DNA of 33,250 bases from Candidatus Sulfotelmatobacter sp. (GTDB lineage: Bacteria > Acidobacteriota > Terriglobia > Terriglobales > Acidobacteriaceae), in assembly GCA_030040965.1 (NCBI GenBank), contig JASHOT010000034.1:1-33250 (forward strand), written 5' to 3'. A program made the translations under genes and the position numbers. The notes beneath the pieces were generated by a model. That model saw nothing but the letters and a program-made list of their open reading frames with translations. It ran no database searches and was not told where the DNA came from. Shown one piece after another: positions 8,702 through 16,488 of the stretch. Numbering within the stretch: the first letter of the stretch is position 1; the number at the start of each line of letters is the position of its first letter.

Positions 8702-8737
8702 TAATGCCCCCACGCCTCCGGGGAGGAGCGTGGGGGC
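8702..8737 (-). terminator. Strong Rho-independent terminator hairpin
   Basis: A perfect 10-bp inverted repeat, GCCCCCACGC / GCGTGGGGGC (8706-8715 and 8728-8737), has a 12-nt loop. On the minus strand it is followed by ATTATTTTCT, so it should terminate transcripts coming from the M1-like gene. The rest of the 304-bp gap (8638-8941) shows no convincing gene. Confidence 0.7.
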
Positions 8738-8941
8738 ACCCGGGTAACGTTCAGGCGAGGGGTCTCAAGTCCCGCCTTACATCTGATCAGAAATACGCAG
8801 AAGGGTCCCGAAAAGTTCCCCACTGGCATATATCACGTTAGACCCTGCGAACGCGAAAAAGGTTAGCTGCAGGCAACGCAGGTTGCACCGTGCTGCTTTC
8901 CGCGCGTTGACAAAGTTTGACCTGCAGAATTGTTATTGTTT

Positions 8942-10993
8942 TTACTGCGCGGGTTTTTCCTTCGGTCGCTCGTAGGCCTTTTGCAGATATCGCCGCGCTT
9001 CTTCGAGAGCGTTGAAAGTATTGTCGTTGGTCTGCAACGCCTGCCGATATTCGTTGATCGCGCGCTCGCGCTGGCCGGTGATATCGAAAATCTTGCCCAA
9101 CTGGATGCGGCTCCAGACTTCGGTCCAACGCGGGTCGCCATCGCCATTGAGCGAGGCTCGATAGGCGTTCGCGGCCGACTGATAATTCCGCTGGAGATAA
9201 AACACCTCGGCAATGCGATAGTGGGCCAGCGAACTGTTCTTGTTGAGATCGAGCGCCTTGTTGAATTCACTTAACGCGCCGGTAAGATCACCCTGTTGCT
9301 GCAATGCCTGGCCGCGCAGCACCGAAGCGCGCAGCTTTATATCGCTGGTGTTGGTCAGTACATGATGATCGGGATCGATCGAGATGCGGCGCGGACGTCC
9401 GAAGGTTTCGACCGAAAATGGCGAAGTCGTTCCCACCACCTCAATCGATTTGTTCTCCGTTTTTCCATCAGTATCGACGCGTAAATCCACGGGCATGCGG
9501 AACAGATCCAGATCCTGCGAAATTTCTCCCGTGACACGGAATCCGGGAGTCTTGGCTTCCTTGGGATTCTGCGCCGCTACTCCTCCCAGCCGATACGTCG
9601 TGTACTTAAGCTTGAATTCGGGTGCTCCCGTCGAGTCCAGCCATTGTGAGAAGAACCAGGTCAGCTGGTCACCATAATTCTTCTCGGCAATTTCACGGAA
9701 ATCATCGGTCGTCGCCGATTTCCCGGCATATTGCGAAGCAAACTCCCGCATGGTCTTGTTGTATTTGTCTTCGCCCATCACATAGCGCAGCATGTGCAGG
9801 ATCATTCCTCCCTTGTCGGTCGCCAGCGACTGAAATTCGGTGGAGTAAAGATCGAGCTTGGCTGAACTCGAAAGAGGAACGGTATCATAGGCCAGCGCGC
9901 CCACAGACATATCCTTGACCGCTTCTTCCAGTCCTGCGACGCCAGCGGCGTTTTCAATGTACATCGCCTCCGAATAGCGCGAGAATCCATCGCTCAACCA
10001 CCAGTCATCTTTCGCCGCGGGGCTCACCGAAACTCCCCACCATTGATGGGCCAGGGCATTGGCCAGCAACTGATAATTGGTTTTCTCCGTGATCGAAGCC
10101 GAGCGCAGCCCAGCAATTTCGGGAGCCCAGGCGTACGGGACCGTATCGTCGGGCAATTCCACCACATTCAGTTTCTGCGAAGGCGGCAATCCGTAAAGCG
10201 TGATGAAAAACGTAAACTCCTGCACGGCCGTCGTGGTATATGTCGGCGCCAGGCTCTGATGCGACGGCTTGAAGTACACATGCAAATCCAGGCCCGCATC
10301 GTCGCTCTTGTACTCCTGAAACACTCCGGCAACAATCGTGCCAGGGAAGCTCGGCTTGTCAGCGACGAACGTGTACGTCTTCGTCGGCAGCGGACTCGCG
10401 TTGGGTTTGTTAGAAGCGGGGTGCTCCGTCGAGGTTTCTGTGCCGCTCCCGATCACGATCATGTGCGCCGGCAGCGTGATGCTGATCGTCGATGTAAATC
10501 GATTCAGTCCGAAGCCGCTCACCGGAAACCAGCGACCGGCATAGAGAAGATAGCTCGTATCGTCACCGATGTAAGCCAGCTTCAGTCCCGGAACAGGGCT
10601 GTTGTCCGCATTTTCCAGTTGACCTTCGTATTCGAAGATCAGCGTGGTTTGCGAGTCTTTCGAAAGTCCCTCGGGAAGGGGCACGCGCACAGTCGAATCC
10701 TGCGTAACCCGCTCGGCTGAAAGCATCTGCCCCTTGTCGTCGGTCACCTTGGTGACGCGCAAGTCGTTATGCAGTTCGAACACGGCAACGCTCAGGTCCT
10801 GCAAGGCCGTAAACTTCACCTTGGCGCGAGCCGTAATCTGGTGGAGATGTGGGTCAAGTTCGGCGTCAATCTGGTAGTCGTCGACGCGCAGATGTGCCTT
10901 TTCCGCGGCCTGGGCCGGCCGCGCAAAGGTACACAACAGGGTGAGGGCGAAAAAACTCGCCAGGACGCAACGAGCGCGCCGGTCAGTGGGCAT
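8942..10993 (-). CDS. Secreted M1-aminopeptidase-like protein with C-terminal TPR repeats; catalytic site degenerate
   Basis: About 683 residues from the ATG at 10993. An upstream in-frame ATG at 11023 is possible, but GGAG precedes 10993 and the shorter form gives a clean signal peptide ending near AQAAEK. The order is a beta-rich N-terminal M1 domain, a gluzincin-like domain and C-terminal TPR-like repeats from about 540. M1 enzymes need HEXXH-X18-E. Here the site reads N312-A-L-A-H316, with D335 exactly where the third ligand should be. The GXMEN substrate motif is absent (APEIAG), and the YxKG tyrosine is T in TDKGGMILHML. This looks like a pseudo-peptidase, perhaps a periplasmic binding or scaffold protein. 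It is followed by a strong terminator. Confidence 0.82.
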   Translation of the reverse strand: MPTDRRARCVLASFFALTLLCTFARPAQAAEKAHLRVDDYQIDAELDPHLHQITARAKVKFTALQDLSVAVFELHNDLRVTKVTDDKGQMLSAERVTQDSTVRVPLPEGLSKDSQTTLIFEYEGQLENADNSPVPGLKLAYIGDDTSYLLYAGRWFPVSGFGLNRFTSTISITLPAHMIVIGSGTETSTEHPASNKPNASPLPTKTYTFVADKPSFPGTIVAGVFQEYKSDDAGLDLHVYFKPSHQSLAPTYTTTAVQEFTFFITLYGLPPSQKLNVVELPDDTVPYAWAPEIAGLRSASITEKTNYQLLANALAHQWWGVSVSPAAKDDWWLSDGFSRYSEAMYIENAAGVAGLEEAVKDMSVGALAYDTVPLSSSAKLDLYSTEFQSLATDKGGMILHMLRYVMGEDKYNKTMREFASQYAGKSATTDDFREIAEKNYGDQLTWFFSQWLDSTGAPEFKLKYTTYRLGGVAAQNPKEAKTPGFRVTGEISQDLDLFRMPVDLRVDTDGKTENKSIEVVGTTSPFSVETFGRPRRISIDPDHHVLTNTSDIKLRASVLRGQALQQQGDLTGALSEFNKALDLNKNSSLAHYRIAEVFYLQRNYQSAANAYRASLNGDGDPRWTEVWSRIQLGKIFDITGQRERAINEYRQALQTNDNTFNALEEARRYLQKAYERPKEKPAQ

Positions 10994-11023
10994 GCGGGAG
11001 GACTCCAGGAAATGATAACCCAT

Positions 11024-11308
11024 TTTCTATGATGAAGATTCTGACGCAAAAGATGTAGGGAACACAAGGTTTCGCGGCACTTGTCAGGATTCTGTCACTT
11101 CGAGCAACCTGAGCCGGGAGCAAGAAATTCGGACGGTGGTGCGGTTTCGCCCGGGCACGAGGGCCGGATGCCTCCGTAATCCCGTTGTGCTCCATGAGCA
11201 CAGGCTCGCTGGCACGTTTTGGCGAGTTGGCTGGCCTTTCGGTACGGCCAAATCGCGCCCAGTGTCAGGATCGGCGCTGCAGGCGATTTTCGCCCGACGT
11301 GAGCTCGG
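11024..11308. other. Intergenic region without a recognisable gene
   Basis: This 285-bp stretch lies between the end of lpxB and the start of the M1-like gene, both on the minus strand. I see no convincing coding frame, tRNA or terminator. The part nearest 11023 probably carries the M1-like gene's promoter. The rest is GC-rich and unassigned. Confidence 0.5.
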
Positions 11309-12496
11309 TCACAATGCCTGACGCCCATGAAGCATGCCGAGGATGATTTCTGCTGCCCGGTCGGCCGGATGTTGCGCGGCCCCGGCCAGCCCCTCCCCGC
11401 GCAGCCGGGCTTTCACGCGGCCCAGCCCCGCAAGCATACGAGCCCGCACCGGGCCGTCGGGCAGGATTTCGTTGAGCTTCAAGACCACGTTCTGCGCCGT
11501 GAAGTTGTGCTGCACGAGTTCCGGAACGACTTCTTCGCTTTCGTTTTCAAATCCGGCAATCAGATTCACCATGGCAAATCGCGGAACCTTTACCCGCGGC
11601 TTGCCCAGTAGATATGTCAGCGGGGAAACGCGATAGACCATCACAAACGGAAGATTCATCATCGCCGCTTCAACCGTCGCCGTGCCGCTGGCGATGATTC
11701 CGGCGCGGGAGTGGTAGAGCGCAGGAAGGGATTCGGGAACGAGATGGATGTTGGGGATCTCGCTTCTGTCGTCGCCCCATTTGTCCAGGGATATTTGATT
11801 GTAGAGAAATTGGGAATCAAGTGTGGGAGCAACCGGCAGGACATACTCACAGTCGCTCCGCAGCAGTGCTGCGTCAACCATCGTAGCCAGGTTCATCCGC
11901 ACTTCTTTCACGCGGCTTCCGGGCATCAGGGTGATCCATTGTTTTGATGGATTCAGGTTGAATTGTTTGGCATAGTCTTCGCGATTGATCGTGGGATACG
12001 GTAATTCCGCCAGGGGATGGCCGACGAAGGTCGCATCCACGCCGCGGTCGCGGTAGAACTTTTCTTCGAATGGAAAAATCACCAAAGCTTTGTCGATGCA
12101 ATCGCGAATCAGGCGGACGCGGCCTTGCCGCCACGCCCAGAATTGCGGCGCAACATAATACACAGTTGGAATCTCGCGCTTCTTCATCTCACGCGCCACG
12201 CGCCAGTTGAACGCAGGCGAGTCGATCACGATGGCGAGATCGGGCTTGCGACGGTCGGCTTCGCGGATCAAGTGCTGGTAAAGTCCCCAGATTTTTGGCA
12301 GATGACTGAGGATTTCCGTAATTCCAACGACAGCAAGATCTTTGGCGTCCGCAACAGTGTCGCATCCCGCGGCACGCATGCGCTCACCGCCGACGCCGAA
12401 GAATTGGATTGAAGGGTCGAGGCGGCGCAGGGCGTCGATGAGTTCAGCGCCATACATTTCGCCAGAGGCTTCCCCGGCCGAGATCAGGATCCTCAC
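11309..12496 (-). CDS. lpxB: Lipid-A-disaccharide synthase
   Basis: 395-residue GT19 glycosyltransferase. It joins UDP-2,3-diacylglucosamine and 2,3-diacylglucosamine-1-phosphate to form the lipid A disaccharide at the inner membrane. Recognised by the N-terminal ISAGEASGEMYGAELIDAL, then FGVGGERMRAAGC, the IDSPAFNWRVA and YYVAPQFWAWRQGR segments, PFEEKFYRD, FVGHPLAE and MPGSRVKEV. The donor-binding region is ASGTATVEAAMMNLPFVMVYRVSPLTY. The length is normal. It shows that the organism makes LPS-type lipid A, consistent with lptE and the MsbA-like exporter in the same window. It lies 58 bp downstream of the GH3 gene on the same strand but is functionally unrelated to it. Confidence 0.96.
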   Translation of the reverse strand: MRILISAGEASGEMYGAELIDALRRLDPSIQFFGVGGERMRAAGCDTVADAKDLAVVGITEILSHLPKIWGLYQHLIREADRRKPDLAIVIDSPAFNWRVAREMKKREIPTVYYVAPQFWAWRQGRVRLIRDCIDKALVIFPFEEKFYRDRGVDATFVGHPLAELPYPTINREDYAKQFNLNPSKQWITLMPGSRVKEVRMNLATMVDAALLRSDCEYVLPVAPTLDSQFLYNQISLDKWGDDRSEIPNIHLVPESLPALYHSRAGIIASGTATVEAAMMNLPFVMVYRVSPLTYLLGKPRVKVPRFAMVNLIAGFENESEEVVPELVQHNFTAQNVVLKLNEILPDGPVRARMLAGLGRVKARLRGEGLAGAAQHPADRAAEIILGMLHGRQAL

Positions 12497-12554
12497 CGTG
12501 AAATCCCTCGCGATGCCCGGGATTTCTGCAGCGAGTCACATTTTCTGCAAGCCG

Positions 12555-15455
12555 TCACTTGATTTCCACTTGGTCGATTTCGAAATCAAACTTGCGCGGC
12601 GTTTGAGCGGAAACGAAGGCGAGTCCGGACAGGTCTTCGCCACTGGTCTCGAACGTTGTGAACGGGAAAGAATATTGCTTCCACTCTGTGCCGGCAACGA
12701 ATGTCGTCATGGCGGGCATTCCATTTTGACCGGATCGTGCTTGGGTCAGCACAACGAGCGTATAGGTCTGTCCGTCTCCTTTGGCCCAGAAGCTGATTTG
12801 TTTCTTGCTCGATAGATTTGCCGGTTCCATCGGCGCTGATCCTGGGGAGAACATCGCTCCAGCCCAGGGAAACTGCGCACCGGAAACAACTTCGCCGGTG
12901 ACGTGCAACGCTCCCTTGGACCCATTCGCGCCAGGTTCCGCAACTTCCATGTAAGCCTTCGATTTGCCACCATTCATGGCGTCGCTGCTGACCATCCAGG
13001 AGCCATAATTGGCCGCGACTTTGCCATCGTCGAAGGTGCTCACAATGCCAGACTCCGATCCCGCCGGCGGCGGAGGCAAGGGTGGTTTCGCCGCGTCGCC
13101 GGACGCGCCAACCACCGTGAGCGCGACCGTGCTGGTCTGATCCGAACTTGGCCCGACCATAAGATCAAACACTCCGGGTTCGACCACTCGATGCATATCA
13201 ACGTTCAGCATCGAGACCATGTTCGGAGTCACGGTAAACTCGACCGTCTTTTTTTCGCCTGGCTTCAAAGTGATGCGCTCAAATCCCTTCAACTGCATGA
13301 CCGGACGCGTGACTGAAGCGACGCGCTGATGAATGTAGAGCTCCGGAACTTCGTCGCCTTCACGCGAGCCCGAGTTGCTGACGTCGATGCTGACTTTAGC
13401 CGTTCCGCCCGACTGAATTTGTGCGGGCTCGACGCGCAGATTCTCGAAACGGAATGACGTGTAGCTCAATCCATAGCCGAAAGGATAAAGCGGCTTGCGC
13501 GTGCTGAACGCGTACGTGCGATTGGCCGACGGCTTGTGATTGTAGAAGTCCGGTAGATCGCCCACGGAGTGCGGAAACGTAATCGGCAACTTTCCACCCG
13601 GATTGACATCGCCGAAAAGAACACTGGCCGCGGCCGTACCGCCTTCCTGGCCGAGATACCATCCTTCGAGAATCGCCGGAACATGCTCTGCAATGTAGTT
13701 GATGGAGAGCGGTCGGCCGTTGATCAGCAACACGACGGTGGGCGTGCCGGTTTCGACTACGCCCTTGACCAGATCGTTCTGCGCTCCGAGAAGATCGAGA
13801 GAGTCGCGGTCTCCAAGGTGATTTTCAGCCCAGGCTTCGCGATTCGTGGATTCGTTTTCGCCGACCACAAGGATAGCCACGTCAGCCTTGCGGGCAACCT
13901 CCACCGCGGCCTTTACACTTTCTTGCTGCGTAGCGGGATCGATCAGCTTCACATTGTTGGCGAACCATCCATGCCAGTCGGGCTTGGCATCGGTAATTTG
14001 GCAGCCTTCGGCATAAACCACGTTCGCCTTATTCCCCACGCGATCCTTGATGCCCTGCAAAATGCTGATTGAGTGTGAGGGCATGCGGCTATAGCCGCCG
14101 AGATGAATGCCTTCGGCATTCGGCCCGATCACGGCAATAGTCTTGAGTTTCGTCAAATCGAGCGGAAGAAGATTCTTATCGTTCTTCAGCAGCACGATCG
14201 CCTTCTGCGCGGTCTTCAGAGCTAAGGCACGATGCTCCGCACTGTTGGTGACCTTTTCGGCGTAGTCCGGATCGACATAAGGATTGTCAAAAAGGCCGAG
14301 GCGGAACTTGGTAGCCAGAACACGCGCGACGGCCCGGTTCAATTCAGATTCCGGAACGTTGCCCTGTTTCACCTGCCAGAGCAGCGTGCGGTACACGGAA
14401 CCGTCGGAGAGGTCGTAGTCCACGCCGGCCGAGAGCGCCAGGCGGGCGGCGTCGGCGTTGTTGGCCGCGACATGGTGCGTATTGACCAGCATCTGCAGTC
14501 CGTCGCCATCGGATGTGACGTAGCCCCTGAATCCCCACTCCTGGCGCAGCACGCGGTCGAGCAGCCAGTGGTTGATGTGGGAAGGAATGCCGTCGATTTC
14601 GTTGTACGAGGCCATGACGCTGCCGGCCCTCGCCTCCTCGACGGCAGCCTGAAACGGGACCAGAAAATTCTCGCGAATGATGCGCTCGGAATAATTTCCG
14701 GGAGCGGTATTCGTGCCGCCTTCCGGTTGCCCGTGAACTGCGAAGTGCTTCGCGGTCGCGACCACATGATGGCGGTCGATGAAGAACGTATCGCCTTGCA
14801 GTCCGGTGATGGCGGCCACGCCCATGCGCGAAGCCAGAAACGGATCTTCGCCGTAAGTTTCTTCCGTGCGTCCCCAGCGCGGATCGCGGGCGATGTCGAG
14901 TACTGGAGTAAAAACCTGGCCCGCGCCGGCCGAACCCGCCTCTTCGCCGGCAGCGGTGAATACCTGGTGAACGAGTTCCGGATCCCACGTGCTGGCCAGA
15001 CTCAGCGCCTGCGGAAAGCTGGTGCTGCCATATTCCATGTAACCGTGGAGCGCCTCGCCCATAATCAGCGCCGGAACGCCGAGGCGCGTCTTCTCATGCA
15101 GATAGCGCTGAATACCGTTGCGCAGGATAGCGGCCTTACGCGGCGGGAATTCGAGGTCCGGGTCCCACCAGCGATTCAGCACTGCGCGTGCGGATTCGGT
15201 GGTGTAAGTTCCGGTGGAATCGATGATCTCGGTTTCGCGCCGTCCGCCGCCGCAAATCTGCTCGACTTTTTCTTCCAGCGTCATGCGCGAGAGCAGGTCA
15301 GCGACGCGGTCGTCAATGGAGAGCGCAGGATTTTTATACTTCGGAGTGTTCTCTTGCGCTGCCGCCTTCGCTGTCTTGTCTTGTGAGGTTGTGGGAAGGG
15401 AAACGAGCGTGATGAGACCAATAACCGTGCAGAGGAGAATATCGATTTTTTTCAT
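12555..15455 (-). CDS. Secreted GH3 beta-glycosidase with Fn3-like and extra C-terminal beta-domain
   Basis: 966-residue glycoside hydrolase family 3 enzyme with an N-terminal hydrophobic signal segment (residues 7-22). The TIM-barrel domain (about 40-390) has HGYMEYGSTSFPQALSLAST, KHFAVHG and the nucleophile region GYVTSDGDG with D316. The second alpha/beta domain (about 405-650) has VVGENESTNREAWAE, with a candidate acid/base near E544. The Fn3-like domain covers about 665-780. A Pro-rich linker (PPLPPPP, 791-797) leads to a C-terminal 165-residue beta-rich domain resembling CIA30/CBM-type modules (FDDGKVAANYGSW, then KKQISFWAKGDGQTYTL). The overall pattern is that of BglX-type beta-glucosidases or xylosidases; specificity is not certain. 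It probably acts outside the inner membrane on plant-type oligosaccharides. Confidence 0.92.
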   Translation of the reverse strand: MKKIDILLCTVIGLITLVSLPTTSQDKTAKAAAQENTPKYKNPALSIDDRVADLLSRMTLEEKVEQICGGGRRETEIIDSTGTYTTESARAVLNRWWDPDLEFPPRKAAILRNGIQRYLHEKTRLGVPALIMGEALHGYMEYGSTSFPQALSLASTWDPELVHQVFTAAGEEAGSAGAGQVFTPVLDIARDPRWGRTEETYGEDPFLASRMGVAAITGLQGDTFFIDRHHVVATAKHFAVHGQPEGGTNTAPGNYSERIIRENFLVPFQAAVEEARAGSVMASYNEIDGIPSHINHWLLDRVLRQEWGFRGYVTSDGDGLQMLVNTHHVAANNADAARLALSAGVDYDLSDGSVYRTLLWQVKQGNVPESELNRAVARVLATKFRLGLFDNPYVDPDYAEKVTNSAEHRALALKTAQKAIVLLKNDKNLLPLDLTKLKTIAVIGPNAEGIHLGGYSRMPSHSISILQGIKDRVGNKANVVYAEGCQITDAKPDWHGWFANNVKLIDPATQQESVKAAVEVARKADVAILVVGENESTNREAWAENHLGDRDSLDLLGAQNDLVKGVVETGTPTVVLLINGRPLSINYIAEHVPAILEGWYLGQEGGTAAASVLFGDVNPGGKLPITFPHSVGDLPDFYNHKPSANRTYAFSTRKPLYPFGYGLSYTSFRFENLRVEPAQIQSGGTAKVSIDVSNSGSREGDEVPELYIHQRVASVTRPVMQLKGFERITLKPGEKKTVEFTVTPNMVSMLNVDMHRVVEPGVFDLMVGPSSDQTSTVALTVVGASGDAAKPPLPPPPAGSESGIVSTFDDGKVAANYGSWMVSSDAMNGGKSKAYMEVAEPGANGSKGALHVTGEVVSGAQFPWAGAMFSPGSAPMEPANLSSKKQISFWAKGDGQTYTLVVLTQARSGQNGMPAMTTFVAGTEWKQYSFPFTTFETSGEDLSGLAFVSAQTPRKFDFEIDQVEIK

Positions 15456-15582
15456 CGGAAGAGATGTCCTCCGTGGGGATGGATCATGCTACTCCAAGAT
15501 ACGGGAACGTGTCAGCGGGAGTTCCGAGGATCGCCGCGAAACGGATGATATGTGAATCTTTTCGCGGGGATTGTCAAAGCCG

Positions 15583-16374
15583 CTAGCCGATGGGCTTCGC
15601 CAGCGGGACATGGTGCGGATTCTGCTCCAGCCAACGTCTGGAGTTCTTGAAATCGGATTTGACGTTCGGGGACAGGTGGCGGGACCAATCGGACTTGCTT
15701 TCGCCGCGCTCGGTCGCGAATTTTGCCAACGCATATCCGAAAACCGGTTCCGGCAGGTACCCAAGTCGGTTCATGGACCATCCGATTTTTTGATCGTTCT
15801 GAAATTGCTTGAATCGAGCCGCGGAGTTCGCCGTGAAGATCCCGAGACCCAGGAATACAGTGAGCAGGTCCGTCATGGGCTCGTGGTCCGTGGTTGAACT
15901 CATGAGGTTCCCACCAAGCAGGATCACATGCCCGAGCTCGTGCGCCGCGGTTGCCACAAGCATCATGGGATCTCCCAACAAGCTGCTGCGGAGAGCTACA
16001 TGCATGCGCGCATCTGACTCGTCGCCGGACTCGTCGGAACGGTGTGCGTGCAGGTAGAGACCCGCGGCCCGCGGCCCGCCGTCACTACTCCAGTGTGGGA
16101 GCATCTCACGAAGTTCATCCGTCTCGTCGGGAAATATCCGCAGCTCTATCGATCTGCGGTCTACCTGCATGTAGGCACAAACTCGGGTGAAAAGATGCTC
16201 TACGGCCTCAGGAGATTTGTCATAGCGGTCGGGGAAATCCTCGGCGGTTGGTTCGACAACTTTGGCTTCGAGCATGCGGCGGCGGCCCAGGGATTTCTCC
16301 AGCCGGCGGAACCCATTGTTGACCCATCGACACTCTTCCTCGCTGATAGGTAGTTTTGCAGAAAAGCCGAACAT
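15583..16374 (-). CDS. Predicted zincin metalloprotease-like protein (HELGH), unknown family
   Basis: 263 residues, with no family recognised. There is no signal peptide and the protein looks cytoplasmic. A clear HEXXH zinc motif (H145-E-L-G-H149) lies in a helix preceded by LLGDPMMLVATA. It is followed by DHEPMTDLLTVFLGLGIF, where E165 or D169 would be the natural third zinc ligand of a gluzincin. That downstream helix type (E/D, then TDLL..FLG.G) is common in small domesticated zincins. The N-terminal third (residues 1-100) is charged, with LEKSLGRRRML and PEAVEHLFTRVCAYM. It lies between the GH3 gene and the ABC exporter on the same strand with gaps above 100 bp, so it is likely transcribed separately. 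Its role is unknown. Confidence 0.65.
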   Translation of the reverse strand: MFGFSAKLPISEEECRWVNNGFRRLEKSLGRRRMLEAKVVEPTAEDFPDRYDKSPEAVEHLFTRVCAYMQVDRRSIELRIFPDETDELREMLPHWSSDGGPRAAGLYLHAHRSDESGDESDARMHVALRSSLLGDPMMLVATAAHELGHVILLGGNLMSSTTDHEPMTDLLTVFLGLGIFTANSAARFKQFQNDQKIGWSMNRLGYLPEPVFGYALAKFATERGESKSDWSRHLSPNVKSDFKNSRRWLEQNPHHVPLAKPIG

Positions 16375-16488
16375 GTTGGTCTTGCATACTACTCTAAGGC
16401 TGGCTACGGGGCGAGACTTCTTGGCGACTGCCTTGACTTTCCTCCAGCGAGCTAAACGTCTGGTGGCGAGTTAGGGCATGGTCACCGT

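Noticed and set aside
8742-8941. Minus-strand peptide-like frame ending FGTLLRISDQM before a stop
   Set aside because: There is no usable start codon or Shine-Dalgarno before it in frame, so it is probably chance.
11024-11308. Possible RNA gene in the lpxB/M1-like gap
   Set aside because: No tRNA cloverleaf, riboswitch core or strong terminator could be recognised by eye.
14232-15386. Plus-strand open frame of 384 codons
   Set aside because: It is antisense to the GH3 glycosidase, which has full catalytic motifs. No domain, start context or separate promoter was seen.
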